Assembly (NCBI GenBank): GCA_036172015.1
Contig: JAVHSE010000006.1
Span: 1-23,133, forward strand
Direction of reading: 5' to 3'
Origin: UBA7396 sp036172015
GTDB taxonomy: Bacteria; Patescibacteriota; Gracilibacteria; BD1-5; UBA6164
Length of the DNA stretch: 23,133 nucleotides
The position numbers and the translations under genes are program-made. The notes beneath the pieces are model-generated. The model was not told the DNA's origin. It saw only the letters and a list, made by a program, of their open reading frames with translations, and ran no database searches. Positions 10,847-21,232 of the stretch are shown here, piece by piece (position 1 is the first letter of the stretch; each line of letters starts with the position of its first letter).

Positions 10847-12166
10847 ATGACAAATCCTGAAATATCTTTTCCTTCAACAAGAGAAAAACTACCAGTACAT
10901 CTTCCATCACTTCCAGCAGAGCAGAAAACTCCAGTTTTTAGTGAATCACAATCAGGGAGACAAGAATTATCAAACGAATATTTACAAAAAGTAACGAATA
11001 ATGATTTTTTAAAAGTAGATTTTGAAAAAAGATTGCAATATCTAACTAGTCCAAAAGTAAATTTTAATGAAGTAAGAGTTTGAAAAACTCAAAATATTCG
11101 TTTTACTTTTACTTTTGATTGAAAATTTAATAGAGAATTGTTTATGAAAACAACGGCTTGACAAGTACTTCCTCCAGAAATAAATGAAATAAAAGTTTGA
11201 AATACTCTCTATACGAGATATTGATTAAAATGAGAATTTTTTTCATGAAATAATAGGCTTATTATTAAGGAGTGAACGGAAATTGAAATACCAAAAACAA
11301 GAACAAAAGAAGAGTTTACAGAAATAGAAAAAGCAAATGAAACAAGTTATAATGAAATAATAAAAACAAATCCTCAAGCTGATACAAGCATCATAAAAGA
11401 ATCTATTTCAAGATGAATTGATCCAAAATTTGCTCTCCTCGCTTTTTGAAAAAGATATAAACAGATTCCAGAAAATGAAAAAAAATCAGTTCTTGAAGAT
11501 ATGATGACAGAATTTGATAGAGTAAGAGGAAAAGTTCAAGCTTCAAATATATGATGAAATAATGATCTATATGATGAAAACTTAGCTATAAATTTATTTA
11601 AAAAACTTTCTTGAGAAAATTGGAAAGAACAAGCAAAAGAGTATGGATTTAGTGAAGAAAAAATAGACAATTTTGTAAAAATTTCTCAAACAAAAATTGA
11701 TTTTTCATTAATAAATACATGAGATGTACAAGCTATGATTATAACAACAGCAAAAACATTAGAAATAAAACCACAATTAATTCAATCTATTTTAAAACAA
11801 GAATCAAATGGAGACATGTCTGCAACAAGATTTGAAAAACATGTCTATGATAGAGAATTAAGAAAATGAGTTTCTGAAGAAGAAGCCAGATTGTTAGCAA
11901 CTAGTTTTTGATGATTTCAAATCATGGGATTTAACTATAAAGTATGCTGATATGAAACCGTATTCAGTTATGTAGAAGCTATGAAATCTGAAGAAAAACA
12001 ATTTCAAGCATTTGTAAATTTTATAAAATCAGATTCAAAACTTTATGAAGCTATGAAATGAGAAAATCCTGATTTTTCTACTATAGCTTACCATTATAAT
12101 GGCCCTATGTATGCTCAAAATGATTATGATGCGAAAATTAAAAATTATTTTCAAGCATTGGCTTAA
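10847..12166 (+). CDS. Protein with C-terminal N-acetylmuramidase (DUF3380-like) domain
   Basis: Encodes 439 residues. The N-terminal ~290 residues are charged and unrecognised, and begin with a Pro/Ser-rich stretch without a signal peptide. The C-terminal ~150 residues match the N-acetylmuramidase domain known from phage endolysins: a putative catalytic Glu in LKQESNGD (Glu near 319), RFEKHVYDREL near 329, SFGGFQIMGFNYKVCGY near 355-369 and a closing YNGPMYAQNDYDAKI near 415. The likely activity is cleavage of peptidoglycan glycan strands. It is the third gene of the pilT operon and ends at a terminator. Without a visible export signal it must be released by another route, by lysis, or act in a way not seen here. 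Domain call confident; biological role inferred. Confidence 0.8.
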
Positions 12167-12170
12167 TCAA

Positions 12171-12195
12171 AAAAAATCCTCGAAGAGGATTTTTT
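12171..12195. terminator. Bidirectional terminator between the muramidase gene and tatD
   Basis: Perfect 11-base stem AAAAAATCCTC (12171-12181), loop GAA, GAGGATTTTTT (12185-12195). It lies 4 bases after the muramidase stop and overlaps the tatD stop codon on the other strand. Confidence 0.85.
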
Positions 12196-13003
12196 ATATT
12201 TGATATATTTCTTTACTATTTTCAAAAATTTGTTTTTCAAATTGTTCCCAAGTTTCTTTTTTTCCATTTGATTGTCTGAGTTCAAAAACTTTTTTAAGAT
12301 TATATTTCGTATTATTTGGAATATTTTCAGTTCATCTCACTTCTTGAGGAGATAAAAAAGGACAATCAGTTTCAATAAGTATTCTATTTATTGGAATATT
12401 AGCAGCTGTATTTTGTACATTTGTAGCTGATTTATAAGTAACAATCCCACTAAAACTAATTTTACATTCATTACTATAATACAAAGCTTTATAAGCAAAA
12501 TCAAGATCTTCTGAAAAACAATGAAGTATAAACTTTTTTGCTTGCATTTCTTGTAAAACTCTCAGAGTATCTTCTTTCGCATCACGAGTATGAATAATAA
12601 TTGGTAAATTATATTTTAATGCCAATAAAATTTGAGCTTTAAAAAATTCTTCTTGTATTTGTTTTACTTCTTCTTTTTTATTTTGATCTGTGGAATGAAA
12701 ATCAAATCAACATTCTCAAATTCATTTTATATATTGAGAATTATCTAAAATAAGTTTTTCAAGAGTATTCATTGTTTGTTGTATATTATCTTTATAAGAG
12801 TCAATATCGCATGGATGAATTCCAACAGTCGCATAAATAATTCAAGGATTTTGGATAGCCATATCAATAGATTTTTGACTGGTTTTTATATCAACTCCAA
12901 TAGAAATAATAGTAGATATATTATCATTTTTAAGATTGGTAATAATATCAGTTTCACTTTGTTTAGTATTTAAATATATGTGTGTATGGGTATCTATTAT
13001 CAT
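12194..13003 (-). CDS. tatD: TatD family metal-dependent DNase
   Basis: Encodes 269 residues, typical for TatD, a TIM-barrel metallo-hydrolase with 3'-5' exonuclease activity on damaged DNA. Metal-site residues are in order: HTH in IDTHTHIY (residues 6 and 8), the conserved IHP, Glu in KGIGECGFD, His in IIIHTRDA, His in LHCFSED and Asp in IETDCPFLSP. The stop of the SbcD-like gene upstream lies 3 bases before this ATG, so the two nucleases are co-transcribed. Only TatD function, not the exact substrate, follows from the sequence. Confidence 0.93.
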
Positions 13004-13006
13004 ATT

Positions 13007-14116
13007 TTATAGATTAATATTTATAATATCTTTGAGTTCTTTTTTTAAACTTTCTTTTTCAATAGCTCTTGATCAAAAATCATAACGATCAAAAAAAGTT
13101 TCAAAATTATCTTGTATGGTATTTTGAGTTTCAATAATAGTACTCATATTTTCTTTCACATCAATATATTTGATTTTTTTATATTCAAAATAAAAACACT
13201 CAGCAAAAAAATGTAAAAATACTTTTTCATTAAATTCTAAAATAAGTTTATGAGTCATATTTTCAAGGATAAGTTTTACTATAGCATTTTTGAGAGTTTT
13301 TTTATCCAAATTTAGTTCTAAATATTCTAAAATATCTGTTGTTTTTTCAAAATTTTTCGCATCAATAATTCCTATATCGATCATCGGCCTCGAATCAATT
13401 TCAAAAACTTCTTTTTTTTGAGTTACTGTATCAAATATATTATATCAAATTTTATAGTTTTTTTGATTAAATGAAGTATGCTCTATACTTCCTGGATAGT
13501 TCATATTTCATATAGAAAAATTTTTATGATAATGCCCTAAAGCTACATAATCACATTTTTTTAATTGCTTCAAATTTTCCATAGAAATATTTATTCCACT
13601 GATTTCATCAGTATATTCATCATACTCACGAGCGGAAATTCAAAAATGACTGATAAAAATATTATTTTTTCATTCAATAAAAAATTCACTCCATTTTTTT
13701 AATTCCGATGCAAAAATATTTTCATCATGAATATGAGGTAAAACTATAAAACGAGTCTTATCTATATCCAAAAAATCAATTTTTGGTTCATAAAAAACAT
13801 AAAAATTATGAAGACTTTTAAATATTTCAAAGGGATGAGTAGTAAGTGATAATCTTGGAGTATCGTGATTTCCAGCAATAATAATAACTGTAATACCTGA
13901 TTTTTCGAGTTTTAAAAAATTTTCAACCACTACAGAAATGGCTTTATTTGATGGTTTTGAAGTATGAAATAAATCTCCGGAATGAATAACAACTTCTGGT
14001 TTTTTTTCTAAAATTTGATCAATAATATATTTAAAATTACAATAAAAATCCTCTTCACGAAGAGTATTTTCAAGAGTGATTCAAAGATGTGTATCAGAAA
14101 AATGAAGTATTTTCAT
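13007..14116 (-). CDS. sbcD: SbcD/Mre11-type DNA repair exonuclease (metallophosphoesterase)
   Basis: Encodes 369 residues. The N-terminal ~240 carry all calcineurin-like phosphoesterase motifs in order: HFSDTHLG (Asp8, His10), HSGDLFH (Asp48), AGNHDTPR (Asn83, His84), HFG and GHYH. The order and spacing match SbcD, the nuclease partner of the SbcC/Rad50 ATPase that opens DNA ends and cuts hairpins. The C-terminal ~120 residues resemble the capping region only loosely. No SbcC gene lies in this window, so the partner would be encoded elsewhere. Located upstream of tatD with a 3-base gap. A hairpin-cutting nuclease would be relevant to the long perfect palindromes near the right end, but that link is speculative. 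Confidence 0.88.
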
Positions 14117-14207
14117 AAGTAAATATCTATTATATTACTAAAGGTATCTGTATTGTCACGATAAAAGAATGTATATTATTGTATATATTCAGTATTTTTG
14201 TAAATAT
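14117..14207. other. Short gap without recognisable features
   Basis: About 90 AT-rich bases between the SbcD gene start and the stop of the pseudopilin-like gene. No clear terminator hairpin or consensus promoter was found, so the upstream minus-strand gene may run into sbcD-tatD. Confidence 0.5.
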
Positions 14208-14765
14208 TTAGTGTATTTCTACTATCTTTTTTATAAGATCACTTCCTCAAATATTTTTTTTAATAGTAAAATAATTATATGGATACATTACACCAGTATT
14301 ACTATCAAAATCAAGATTTATTTTTGAAAGTCATCATAAATTTTCTAAACTTAGCTTTGAAGAACTAGCAAGAGAAATATCAAATACCCCATCTAATAGG
14401 AATCAAGAAGTATATATCGTAGCTCCAGAAAAAACCTTATAAAAAAGAGGTCCTCCATTTTGGATATTAATACTTCCAGTATTTGCTTGTGTAAAAGTAA
14501 AATTTAAAGTTTGTTTTTCTCTCAAAGTCGACACAAAATTACGAAAATATTTTATTTCTCATATTTCATTATTGAGTAAATTTATATTTTGAGTATCAAA
14601 TGTGAAATTATCTCCTATATTATCCCCTTGCATTTGTAATATTTTTTGTTTATTTTTATCAAGATTATAGCTAATTCTATTTGAAATATATAAAAATGAA
14701 AAAGATATATATATTACTAAAAATATACTCCAAATTAAAATTGATCCTGTAGGTTTTCTCTTCAT
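14208..14765 (-). CDS. Membrane-anchored pseudopilin-like protein (minor pilin, PilX/GspK-like?)
   Basis: Encodes 185 residues. The N-terminus is a short positive leader, KRKPTG, followed by one hydrophobic helix (SILIWSIFLVIYISFSF, residues 8-24). This resembles type III signal peptides cut after Gly by prepilin peptidase, but the usual Glu at mature position 5 is absent, as in PilX/GspK-like minor pilins. The rest is a polar, Gly/Ser/Asn-rich, beta-leaning extracytoplasmic domain without cysteine. It is transcribed divergently from pilB, 64 bases away, which supports a pilus role. An alternative in-frame ATG lies 40 codons upstream inside pilB's coding strand, but it would bury the leader helix, so it was not used. 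Family call is inference. Confidence 0.65.
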
Positions 14766-14770
14766 AAAAT

Positions 14771-14799
14771 TTGCAATAAATGATAACTTATAATATAAT
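14771..14799 (+). promoter_or_regulatory. pilB: Possible pilB promoter
   Basis: TTGCAA (14771-14776), 17-base spacer, TATAAT (14794-14799), 30 bases before the pilB ATG. A second TATAAT overlaps at 14789-14794. The region must also serve the divergent pseudopilin-like gene. Confidence 0.45.
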
Positions 14800-14829
14800 A
14801 TACTCAATTTAAACATAATTATATTAAAA

Positions 14830-16134
14830 ATGACACAAATTTCAAAAGATATTTCTGAAGAAGATTTAAAAGAAATAGTTCTCAATCAAGAAGAAAAAAA
14901 AGTCTATCAATCTGATAAATTTCAAGAACTCGAACATATAGTAAAATGATACTTAGCAAAACAAGATACTGACACTACTTTAAAAGCCCTCACTCTTTGA
15001 GCTTTAAATCTAGGAAGTTCTGATATTCATTATGATAATACTCTTGAAAATACGACTGTGAGATTTAGAATTGATGGAGTGCTCGTTGATATTTTTTCAC
15101 TCGAAAAAAAAGAATATAAATTATTCTTAGAAAGAATGAAACACTCTTCAAATTTAAAACTCAATATTACGAATATTCCACAAGATGGAAAATATTCTCT
15201 TGATATTGATGAAAATAAAATTGATGTGAGAGTATCAACTCTACCAACAGCTTATTGAGAAAATATGGTTTGTAGAATACTTGATAGTAAAAAAGCAATT
15301 ATAGATTTTGAAGATTTATGATTTTTTTGGACTTCAAAAAGAATGTTAGAAAGAGCTATCAATAAAAAAAATGGTTTAATTCTTGTAACATGACCAACTT
15401 GATCATGAAAAACAACGACTCTCTATACGATGCTTTCACAATTAAATACCAGAGATAAAAAAATTATTACTCTCGAAGACCCAATAGAATACCAACTTCC
15501 ATGAATTATTCAATCGGAAGTAAATGAAAAAAATGGCTATACTTTTGAAATGTGATTAAAAGCATTATTAAGACAAGATCCTGATATAATTATGATGTGA
15601 GAAATTAGAGATAGCGAAACATTACAAATAGCAACTCAAGCGAGTTTAACCTGACACCTTGTTTTATCAACACTCCATACAAAAAGTGCTTCAGATACTC
15701 TTGACCGTATCATAAATATGTGATTAAAACCATATATGATGGCTTCTGCTCTTGACACTATTATAGCTCAAAGACTCGTGAGAAAAATATGTCAACACTG
15801 TAAAGTCGAAAGAAAGAAAACTGCTGAAGAAAGTCAACTCATTAAAGAAATGATAAAAGATATTGGAATGAAACCAGTAAAATCTGAAACTTTAAAATTG
15901 TATATATGAACATGATGCTCTGAATGTAATAATAGCTGATATAAAGGAAGAATTTGAATTTACGAAATCATTTCTTTAAATGAAGTATTAAGAAATATGA
16001 TTCGTGAATGAGCTACTACCGATGAAATAATTGCAGAATCAAGAAAAATAGATATGATAAATATGAAAGAGGACGGTATATTAAAAGCATTAAAATGATA
16101 TACTACTATTGAAGAAGTAATAAGAAATGTCTAA
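14830..16134 (+). CDS. pilB: Type IV pilus assembly ATPase PilB (GspE family)
   Basis: Encodes 434 residues. PilB powers pilus extension. The Walker A GPTGSGKTTT is at 188-197 with its three Gly codons all TGA, the clearest proof of code 25 in this window. The Asp box is ITLEDPIEYQ, the Walker B region is DPDIIMMGEIRD and the His box STLHTKSA. Two zinc-binding CxxC pairs, CQHC at 321-324 and CSEC at 363-366, are the PilB/GspE hallmark missing from PilT. The N-terminal MshEN-type domain of longer PilB proteins is lacking; only about 50 residues precede the N2 domain (ALNLGSSDIHYD). The following secreted-protein gene starts 29 bases later and is likely co-transcribed. Confidence 0.94.
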
Positions 16135-16163
16135 TGCATATTATTCGATAATATTTTAGAAAA

Positions 16164-17054
16164 ATGAAACAAAAATTGACCTATTTATTGATAATATTGT
16201 ATATTTTAAATATATGAATAGAAAATATATATGCTGAAGATTGTGAAATAGAAACAGATATTTTTAAAAAATATCAATGCAGTATTAAAAAAAATTGTGA
16301 AATACCAGATTATACAGAAAATAAAAAAATTTTTAATCCTGAAAAATTTCAAAAGGCAGATTCCTATAAAGAACTAGAAATAACTGATGTGTTTGCAACA
16401 ACTGGAAGAAATGAAAAGCCGATAAAAAAAGCTATCTCCATTTATAAAGAAAATATGAACAGTATTTATAAATGTGCTATGATTGGTATACAAAAAAAAT
16501 CACTTCTCACTATTAAAGATAAATTATTGAAACTCGATCAAACATTAGATATTAAAAAAAATATTACTCCAAAAATAGAAAATGTCATCTCCAGACTTAC
16601 TATGGCTTCTCAAGCAAGTAAATGTTTAGAAATAGCTGATAAAAATACAGTATTAAATAAATTAAGTATTTTAAAACAAACGACTCAGCAAACTTGTGAG
16701 TATGCTTTTTATATTCATTATTTAAAAGCATACTACAATAATCCTGAAAATGTAGTTTCAATGACTGCAGAAGAAATCAAAAATAACCCCAGTGAAGAAT
16801 ATAAAAGTTATGTAGCAAAAGATATAGCTACAAAATTAACAAATATTCAAAGTGATTTAGACATAGAATTAGCACATTCGTTAAAAATTTTTCCTATAGT
16901 TTTTCATGCTTATAGTGAATATGAAAATAATTTTCCTATCCATTTTTTACTCGAACTCATCAAGGAAGATTATATCATTTTTAGAGATAAACTTCATGCT
17001 GTCTTAAATCCTATTAATCAAGTTGGATATAAAATTATAAATGCTATGAAATAA
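16164..17054 (+). CDS. Secreted protein of unknown function downstream of pilB
   Basis: Encodes 296 residues. Residues 1-24 form a Sec signal peptide (KQKLTYLLIILYILNIG core, cleavage likely after YA, before ED), whose single Gly is TGA. A reading starting later (GTG at 16389) would miss it. The mature part is Lys/Glu/Asn-rich and largely helical with about seven Cys, possibly disulphide-bonded. No known domain was recognised. It sits 29 bases after pilB and ends at a strong terminator, so it is probably expressed with the pilus motor and acts outside the membrane, for instance on the pilus or the host surface. That role is inference. Confidence 0.8.
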
Positions 17055-17074
17055 GAACGATTTCCATCGTTCTT
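17053..17074. terminator. Terminator after the secreted-protein gene
   Basis: Perfect 9-base stem AAGAACGAT (17053-17061), loop TTCC, ATCGTTCTT (17066-17074), followed by ATTTTATT. It also faces the end of the LysM-CHAP gene, so it may act both ways. Confidence 0.8.
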
Positions 17075-17080
17075 ATTTTA

Positions 17081-18205
17081 TTAATCAACATATATATATC
17101 AACGAATTGCTCCATCATCTTTCGGAACTTTTCTCACCGTTACTTCATTAAGCCTACGATAATTCATATCTTTTACAATAATATTATCTCATTTTATATC
17201 AATGACAATTCATACATGTCAATATCTTGGATTATATCATTTTCAGCTAAATACGACGATAGCTCAAACGGAAGGATTATTTCCAGTAGAGTGTCATTTT
17301 GCTCTTGCATTTGATAACCATTCTCTTGCATTTCCAGACCAATTTACATTTTTATATTGTGCTACATACCAAGTACAATTTCACCAATAAAAACTCCATT
17401 GTGGCTTTCTTTTTACGAGATTGAAATCAGAATTATCATCAGTAAATTCAGATTCTCAGCCAGAAGGAAAGGTATATCCTCATTGAGATCAATTTTTAGT
17501 ATTTTTTGATTTCTTTGTATTTTTTATAGCAATAACTTTTGGTTTTGGTGGAGATTCTTTGATAGCTCAAGGAATAATAATAGAAGTTCCTGCTTGAATG
17601 GTATCATTTATAGTTAATCAATTTTGAGCAAGTATTTTATCTTCTGATACTTTATATTTTCAAGCTAATGAAGAAATAGTATCTCATTTTTTTACTTGAT
17701 GTATGAGTCATGATACTGGTGGAATTTTTATATTTTGTCATGGTTGTAAAATAGTTTTACTATCAAAATTATTTGCCCAAAAAATTGAATTGGTAGTTAC
17801 TCAAAATTGAGCAGCTAAAGAAGAAAATGAATCTCATGATTGAATCGTATATATAATAATTTCATTATATCCAGTTCTATCTCTCTTTCAATCTACAACG
17901 GTATTTACCGATAAATATGAATCATTTGCAATCATAGAAATATCTTCTGAATTTTGATCTAAAGTATATGAATCTAAGATTGAACTTTCATCAATATTTC
18001 ACCTATAGAAATCATATTCTGAATTTTGATAAAAAAAAGATGAAAATAATGGATAAATAGGAAATAAAAATACAATTAAAAATAACACTATATTATAATT
18101 TAATTTGTGATACAGTGATTTAAAAGGATGAATTTGGAGTAAATTATCTTTTAAAACTCTTGAATGTCTTTCTATTCTTGCTTTTAAATTAATTTTAGAA
18201 ACCAT
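17081..18205 (-). CDS. Membrane-anchored LysM-LysM-CHAP peptidoglycan hydrolase
   Basis: Encodes 374 residues. A short basic cytoplasmic tail (IERHSRVLKDN) is followed by one membrane helix at about 38-59, so the rest is outside the membrane. Two LysM repeats bind peptidoglycan: YTIQSGDSFSSLAAQFG...ANN...PGQNIKIP (about 119-163) and HQVKKGDTISSLAGKYKV...NGL...AGTSIIIP (about 168-212). A Lys/Ser/Asn linker leads to a CHAP amidase/endopeptidase domain with its catalytic Cys in GNCTWY (Cys277) and His in YGHVGIVIDI (about 330). Many structural glycines are TGA, including the one next to the catalytic Cys. Likely role: remodelling of its own wall or attack on a neighbour's. Domain calls are firm, target unknown. 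Confidence 0.92.
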
Positions 18206-18259
18206 TACACACTCTTAAAAAATAAAAAAATATTAAATTTTATAAGTATAACGAAAAGA

Positions 18260-18278
18260 AGGTAGTTCTATACTACCT
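18260..18278. terminator. Terminator downstream of rplU
   Basis: Stem AGGTAGT (18260-18266), loop TCTAT, ACTACCT (18272-18278). T-rich runs flank it on both strands (TTCTTTTC on the minus side). Confidence 0.7.
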
Positions 18279-18287
18279 CCTTTTTTG

Positions 18288-18599
18288 TTATGCTATATTT
18301 AATACTTCTAATTTCGTTAAATGAGCTCTGAATCATTTATTTCTGGTATATCTTTTTTTTGATTTCATTTTAAAAACTCTTACTTTTTCGTCTTTAAATT
18401 GTTCCAAGACTTTAAATTGTACTTGAGATCCTTTTACAAAAGGAGTTCCAACTTTTACATCATTCCCGTCTTCATCACTTACGAGCATAGCATCAACTGA
18501 CAATGTATTTCAAATTTCTTCCTTTAATTTTTTCACATCAATTATATCTCAAGTTCTTACGACAAATTGATTCCCACCTAATTCTACAACAGCTAACAT
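18288..18599 (-). CDS. rplU: 50S ribosomal protein L21
   Basis: Encodes 103 residues, the usual L21 length. The N-terminus MLAVVELGGNQFVVRTGD matches the L21 opening (the family has xxGGKQxxVxxGD). The C-terminus RYTRNKGFRAHLTKLEVLNI corresponds to the conserved KxxRRKGHRQxxT region, with the central Gly encoded by TGA. It binds 23S rRNA. The usual neighbour rpmA (L27) does not follow; the next gene in this direction is the LysM-CHAP gene past a terminator. tRNA-Gln lies 128 bases upstream in the same direction. Confidence 0.95.
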
Positions 18600-18727
18600 A
18601 ACAAAATATTTAAAAATTAAAAATTTTAGTTTAACTTAAAAGTTAAAACCTAAAAAATAAAAACCCAAATTTTTCTTATTTTTTATGTTTTAAAAGTACT
18701 TATTTTATTAAACGGTATTTATTCATT
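18600..18727 (-). other. Untranslated stretch between tRNA-Gln and rplU
   Basis: AT-rich, no open frame of interest. It contains an inverted repeat TTTAACTT / AAGTTAAA (18630-18637 and 18640-18647) about 30 bases before the rplU start, which could be part of an L21-type mRNA leader. No consensus promoter was seen, so rplU may depend on the tRNA-Gln promoter. Confidence 0.4.
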
Positions 18728-18803
18728 TGGCTGGGGTGGTAGGGATCGAACCTACGGAATGTCGGAGTCAAAGTCCGATGCCTTACCACTTGGCTACACC
18801 CCA
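18728..18803 (-). tRNA. tRNA-Gln (anticodon UUG), CCA encoded
   Basis: The minus strand folds into a full cloverleaf. The 7-pair acceptor stem is TGGGGTG/CACCCCA, with discriminator G and an encoded CCA end. The anticodon stem TCGGA/TCCGA carries the loop CTTTGAC, giving anticodon TTG for glutamine CAA. The T-arm contains GTTCGATCC. The tRNA body occupies 18732-18803, or 18731 counting the discriminator. Confidence 0.95.
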
Positions 18804-18821
18804 ATATTTTAAAGCCTCTTA

Positions 18822-18848
18822 ATTATATGAAAAAAATAAAAATGTCAA
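18822..18848 (-). promoter_or_regulatory. Predicted promoter of tRNA-Gln (and perhaps rplU)
   Basis: Minus strand consensus TTGACA (18848-18843), 15-base spacer, consensus TATAAT (18827-18822), 18 bases before the tRNA 5' end. Confidence 0.8.
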
Positions 18849-18880
18849 AAATTTTTGATTTTTTTATATTTTTTTATATT

Positions 18881-19375
18881 ATGAAATCATATTATTTTTT
18901 AAACATTGATATTATGATGATGTGATTGATTAAGTTGATTCAAAAAAGACCGAGTGATAGAAGTATTTTTATTGCCAGAATAAGTTTCTGAGTTCTGTAT
19001 ATATGAGTTATGTATTATAATTTAATGGTATTAAATAAAGGAATTGATAATGAATATTTTTTTTGAAATCTTGTATTAAATGAAATGAATGTTGATATAG
19101 CAAAATATATTATGATTTCTTTGTGAATTATTCCTGTACTTATGTGAGTAACCAATATATGTTTACGGAAGAAAAAATATGTCAGAATTATTCAAATCAT
19201 ATTTGGAATACTTTTATTTTATATAGCTGGAAGTATACAATCAAGTCCAAATTTAGATTTTGATACTTTAATATGATTTATGTGACTCTTTCCACTTACT
19301 GCTGGGGTTACTTGAAAATGTATCACGACAAAATGTCTCAAATATAAAGAAACAATAACAAAAATAAGAGTGTAA
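18881..19375 (+). CDS. Small integral membrane protein (DUF2892-like)
   Basis: Encodes 164 residues with four likely membrane helices, around 30-50, 75-92, 104-120 and 128-145. The last part, GLFPLTAGVTGKCITTKCL, resembles the DUF2892/YgaP-type membrane domain, whose second helix ends with a TG-x-C motif; here two Cys (CITTKC) follow it. Nine Gly are TGA. The function is unknown; in other bacteria such domains are found with rhodanese or oxidoreductase partners, none of which is nearby. The start is uncertain: a run of three ATG codons (residues 12-14) is an equally good start and would leave room for a promoter. Confidence 0.75.
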
Positions 19376-19408
19376 AAAAATAATGTCAAATTTTTGACAT
19401 TATTTTTT
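19375..19408. terminator. Bidirectional terminator between the membrane protein gene and engB
   Basis: A perfect inverted repeat, TAATGTCAAA (19381-19390) and TTTGACATTA (19393-19402), extended by six A:T pairs on each side. It overlaps the stop codons of both convergent genes. Confidence 0.85.
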
Positions 19409-19994
19409 ATTTTATTTTTACACTTTCTATTAAATCTCTTCTTAACTGATCTATTCAGATATTCTTTTTCGCTGAAGTAGTAACGACTTCTTGTCAAAAA
19501 AATATATCTTGGGTGTGTATTTTTGATTTACTTATTTCATTATTGGAAAGTTTATCAATTTTATTCAACACAAAAATGAGTGGAATTTGAAATTCACTCA
19601 AAAATTTAAACATATCTATATCGGTATCAGTGGGACCTATTTTACTATCAAGTACTACTACTATTTTTTTTATATCATACCTAAATTCTTCTAAATACCA
19701 ACTAATCAAAGCATCAAGTTTCGCTTTTTGTTCTTGTCATAATTTTGCAAATCCATATCATGGTAAATCAACAAAGTGAAACTTATTATTGACTTTAAAG
19801 AGATTAGCCAATTTTGTTTTTCATGGAAGAGAACTCGTTTTCACGAGATCTTTACTTTGAAATATTGCATTCATTAGAGATGATTTTCCAACATTTGATC
19901 TTCCAACAAAAACTACTTGTTTTTTGTTATCAAATGAAATTTTAGTAGACTCGATAGAAATAGATTTGTCAAAAGAAACTTCTAAATTTTTCAT
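19407..19994 (-). CDS. engB: Ribosome biogenesis GTPase EngB (YsxC/YihA)
   Basis: Encodes 195 residues, the standard EngB length. This GTPase acts in assembly of the large ribosomal subunit. GTP-binding motifs are in order: G1 GRSNVGKSS at 31-39, a G2 region with KTSSLPGKTK, G3 DLPGYG at 76-81 whose first Gly is TGA, G4 NKID at 144-147 and G5 TSAKK at 173-177. 'RSNVGKSSL' and 'DLPGYGFAK' are specific to the EngB subfamily. Transcribed divergently from the membrane protein at 20,072 and ends in a shared terminator. Confidence 0.95.
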
Positions 19995-20002
19995 GGTTAA
20001 AT

Positions 20003-20031
20003 TTGTATTTAAAGAATATTTAATGTATAAT
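20003..20031 (+). promoter_or_regulatory. Possible promoter of the 20,072 membrane protein gene
   Basis: TTGTAT (20003-20008), 17-base spacer, TATAAT (20026-20031), 40 bases before the ATG. Confidence 0.45.
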
Positions 20032-20071
20032 ATATCTAGTTTTTAAAAAATATCTAATAAAAATTTAAAAT

Positions 20072-21232
20072 ATGAATAAAAAAATTATAAATAATGCTAT
20101 CAGTGCTTATTTTTGATTATGAATTTTACTCTTATTCACTCATTCTCAAAAAGAAAACATAAATCATCCATTTGTAAAAAATCATGCAAAAACTGCTTTT
20201 TTCATCCATATGCTTATGTTTATAAATTATCTCATTTTTATTACCTACTGATTTCTCAATTCTATACAAATATATATATTTTCACTCAATCATATATTTG
20301 CTTCTCTTATTTTTTTATGATTATTTTGATTGTTACTCTATGGTATATCAAAAGCCGGGGCTGGAAATGAATTCAGTATTTGAGAAGTGAGATCAATGAG
20401 TAAAACAGATACTATTATCGAATTTAAAAACTCAAATCTCAATGAACAATGAATCATAACGATTATTTTATCACTGATTCCGATTTTATGATTTATTATC
20501 AAATGAAAATTTAAAAACTATAAAAGTCCTATTTTAGAAACCAATCTCAAACTCAACTTGTTTGTAACTCTTCTTATCAGTCTTTTTTTTATATTTCAAA
20601 ACAATAATTTATGATGATTATTCATACTTTTGTATACTATTTTTATAGTTTTTTACAGTATTCTTATTATCACAAAAAAAAATATTATTACATTGAAATG
20701 AGAAAAAATAAAAACAATAGAAGAAATATATCTTTCCACAAAAAGTATAGTAAAATATTTACATAATTATTTGACATGAAAAAAATTTACTGGTTTATCT
20801 GAAATAATAGACCATGAAAATCATCTGTTTATAGAAAAAAATAAAACGAATAAAGAATATCTTCTGTCTTTAAAAGAAAATAAATTACCTCAATATATAG
20901 CATATATTCCGTATCTCAATATTATAAGCCTGATTGATATTCATTCAAAAAATAAATTTCATATTATAAACGGTTTATTTATTACTTTTCTATCATTACT
21001 GATTTTCATTTTATGATATAATAATTATCAAATTTTAATTTTATTCCCTGTATTTTTTTGATTTTGATATACAAAAATTATTGAGTATAGATTTCCTTTT
21101 CTTTTTGATATTTATGAATGATTCAGTTTCATATTTTGAAAAATATTTCGTTTTTGAAAAGTTATCAAAACAAAACAAAATGAATTTCAAGAAGTTACAT
21201 TTACAAACCCAGATGTATGAGATATAAAATAG
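20072..21232 (+). CDS. Multi-pass membrane protein of unknown function
   Basis: Encodes 386 residues with about twenty TGA glycines. Hydrophobic segments fall near residues 10-22, 42-62, 70-95, 128-145, 160-178, 181-199 and two close to the C-terminus (about 308-340), so it is an integral membrane protein with roughly eight helices. The N-terminal part (NHPFVKNHAKTAFFIH) faintly recalls DUF4870-like proteins, in which a charged segment before the first helices contains a similar HPF-x-HA pattern; this is weak. A polar segment of about 90 residues between helices is rich in Lys, Asn and His. No catalytic motif was seen. The end overlaps the TraX-like gene on the opposite strand by 32 bases. 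Confidence 0.8.

Noticed and set aside
19219..19497. A 92-residue minus-strand frame across the engB 3' end
   Set aside because: It is out of frame with engB and covers the terminator and the neighbouring gene's antisense; engB itself reads through in another frame with TGA as Gly.
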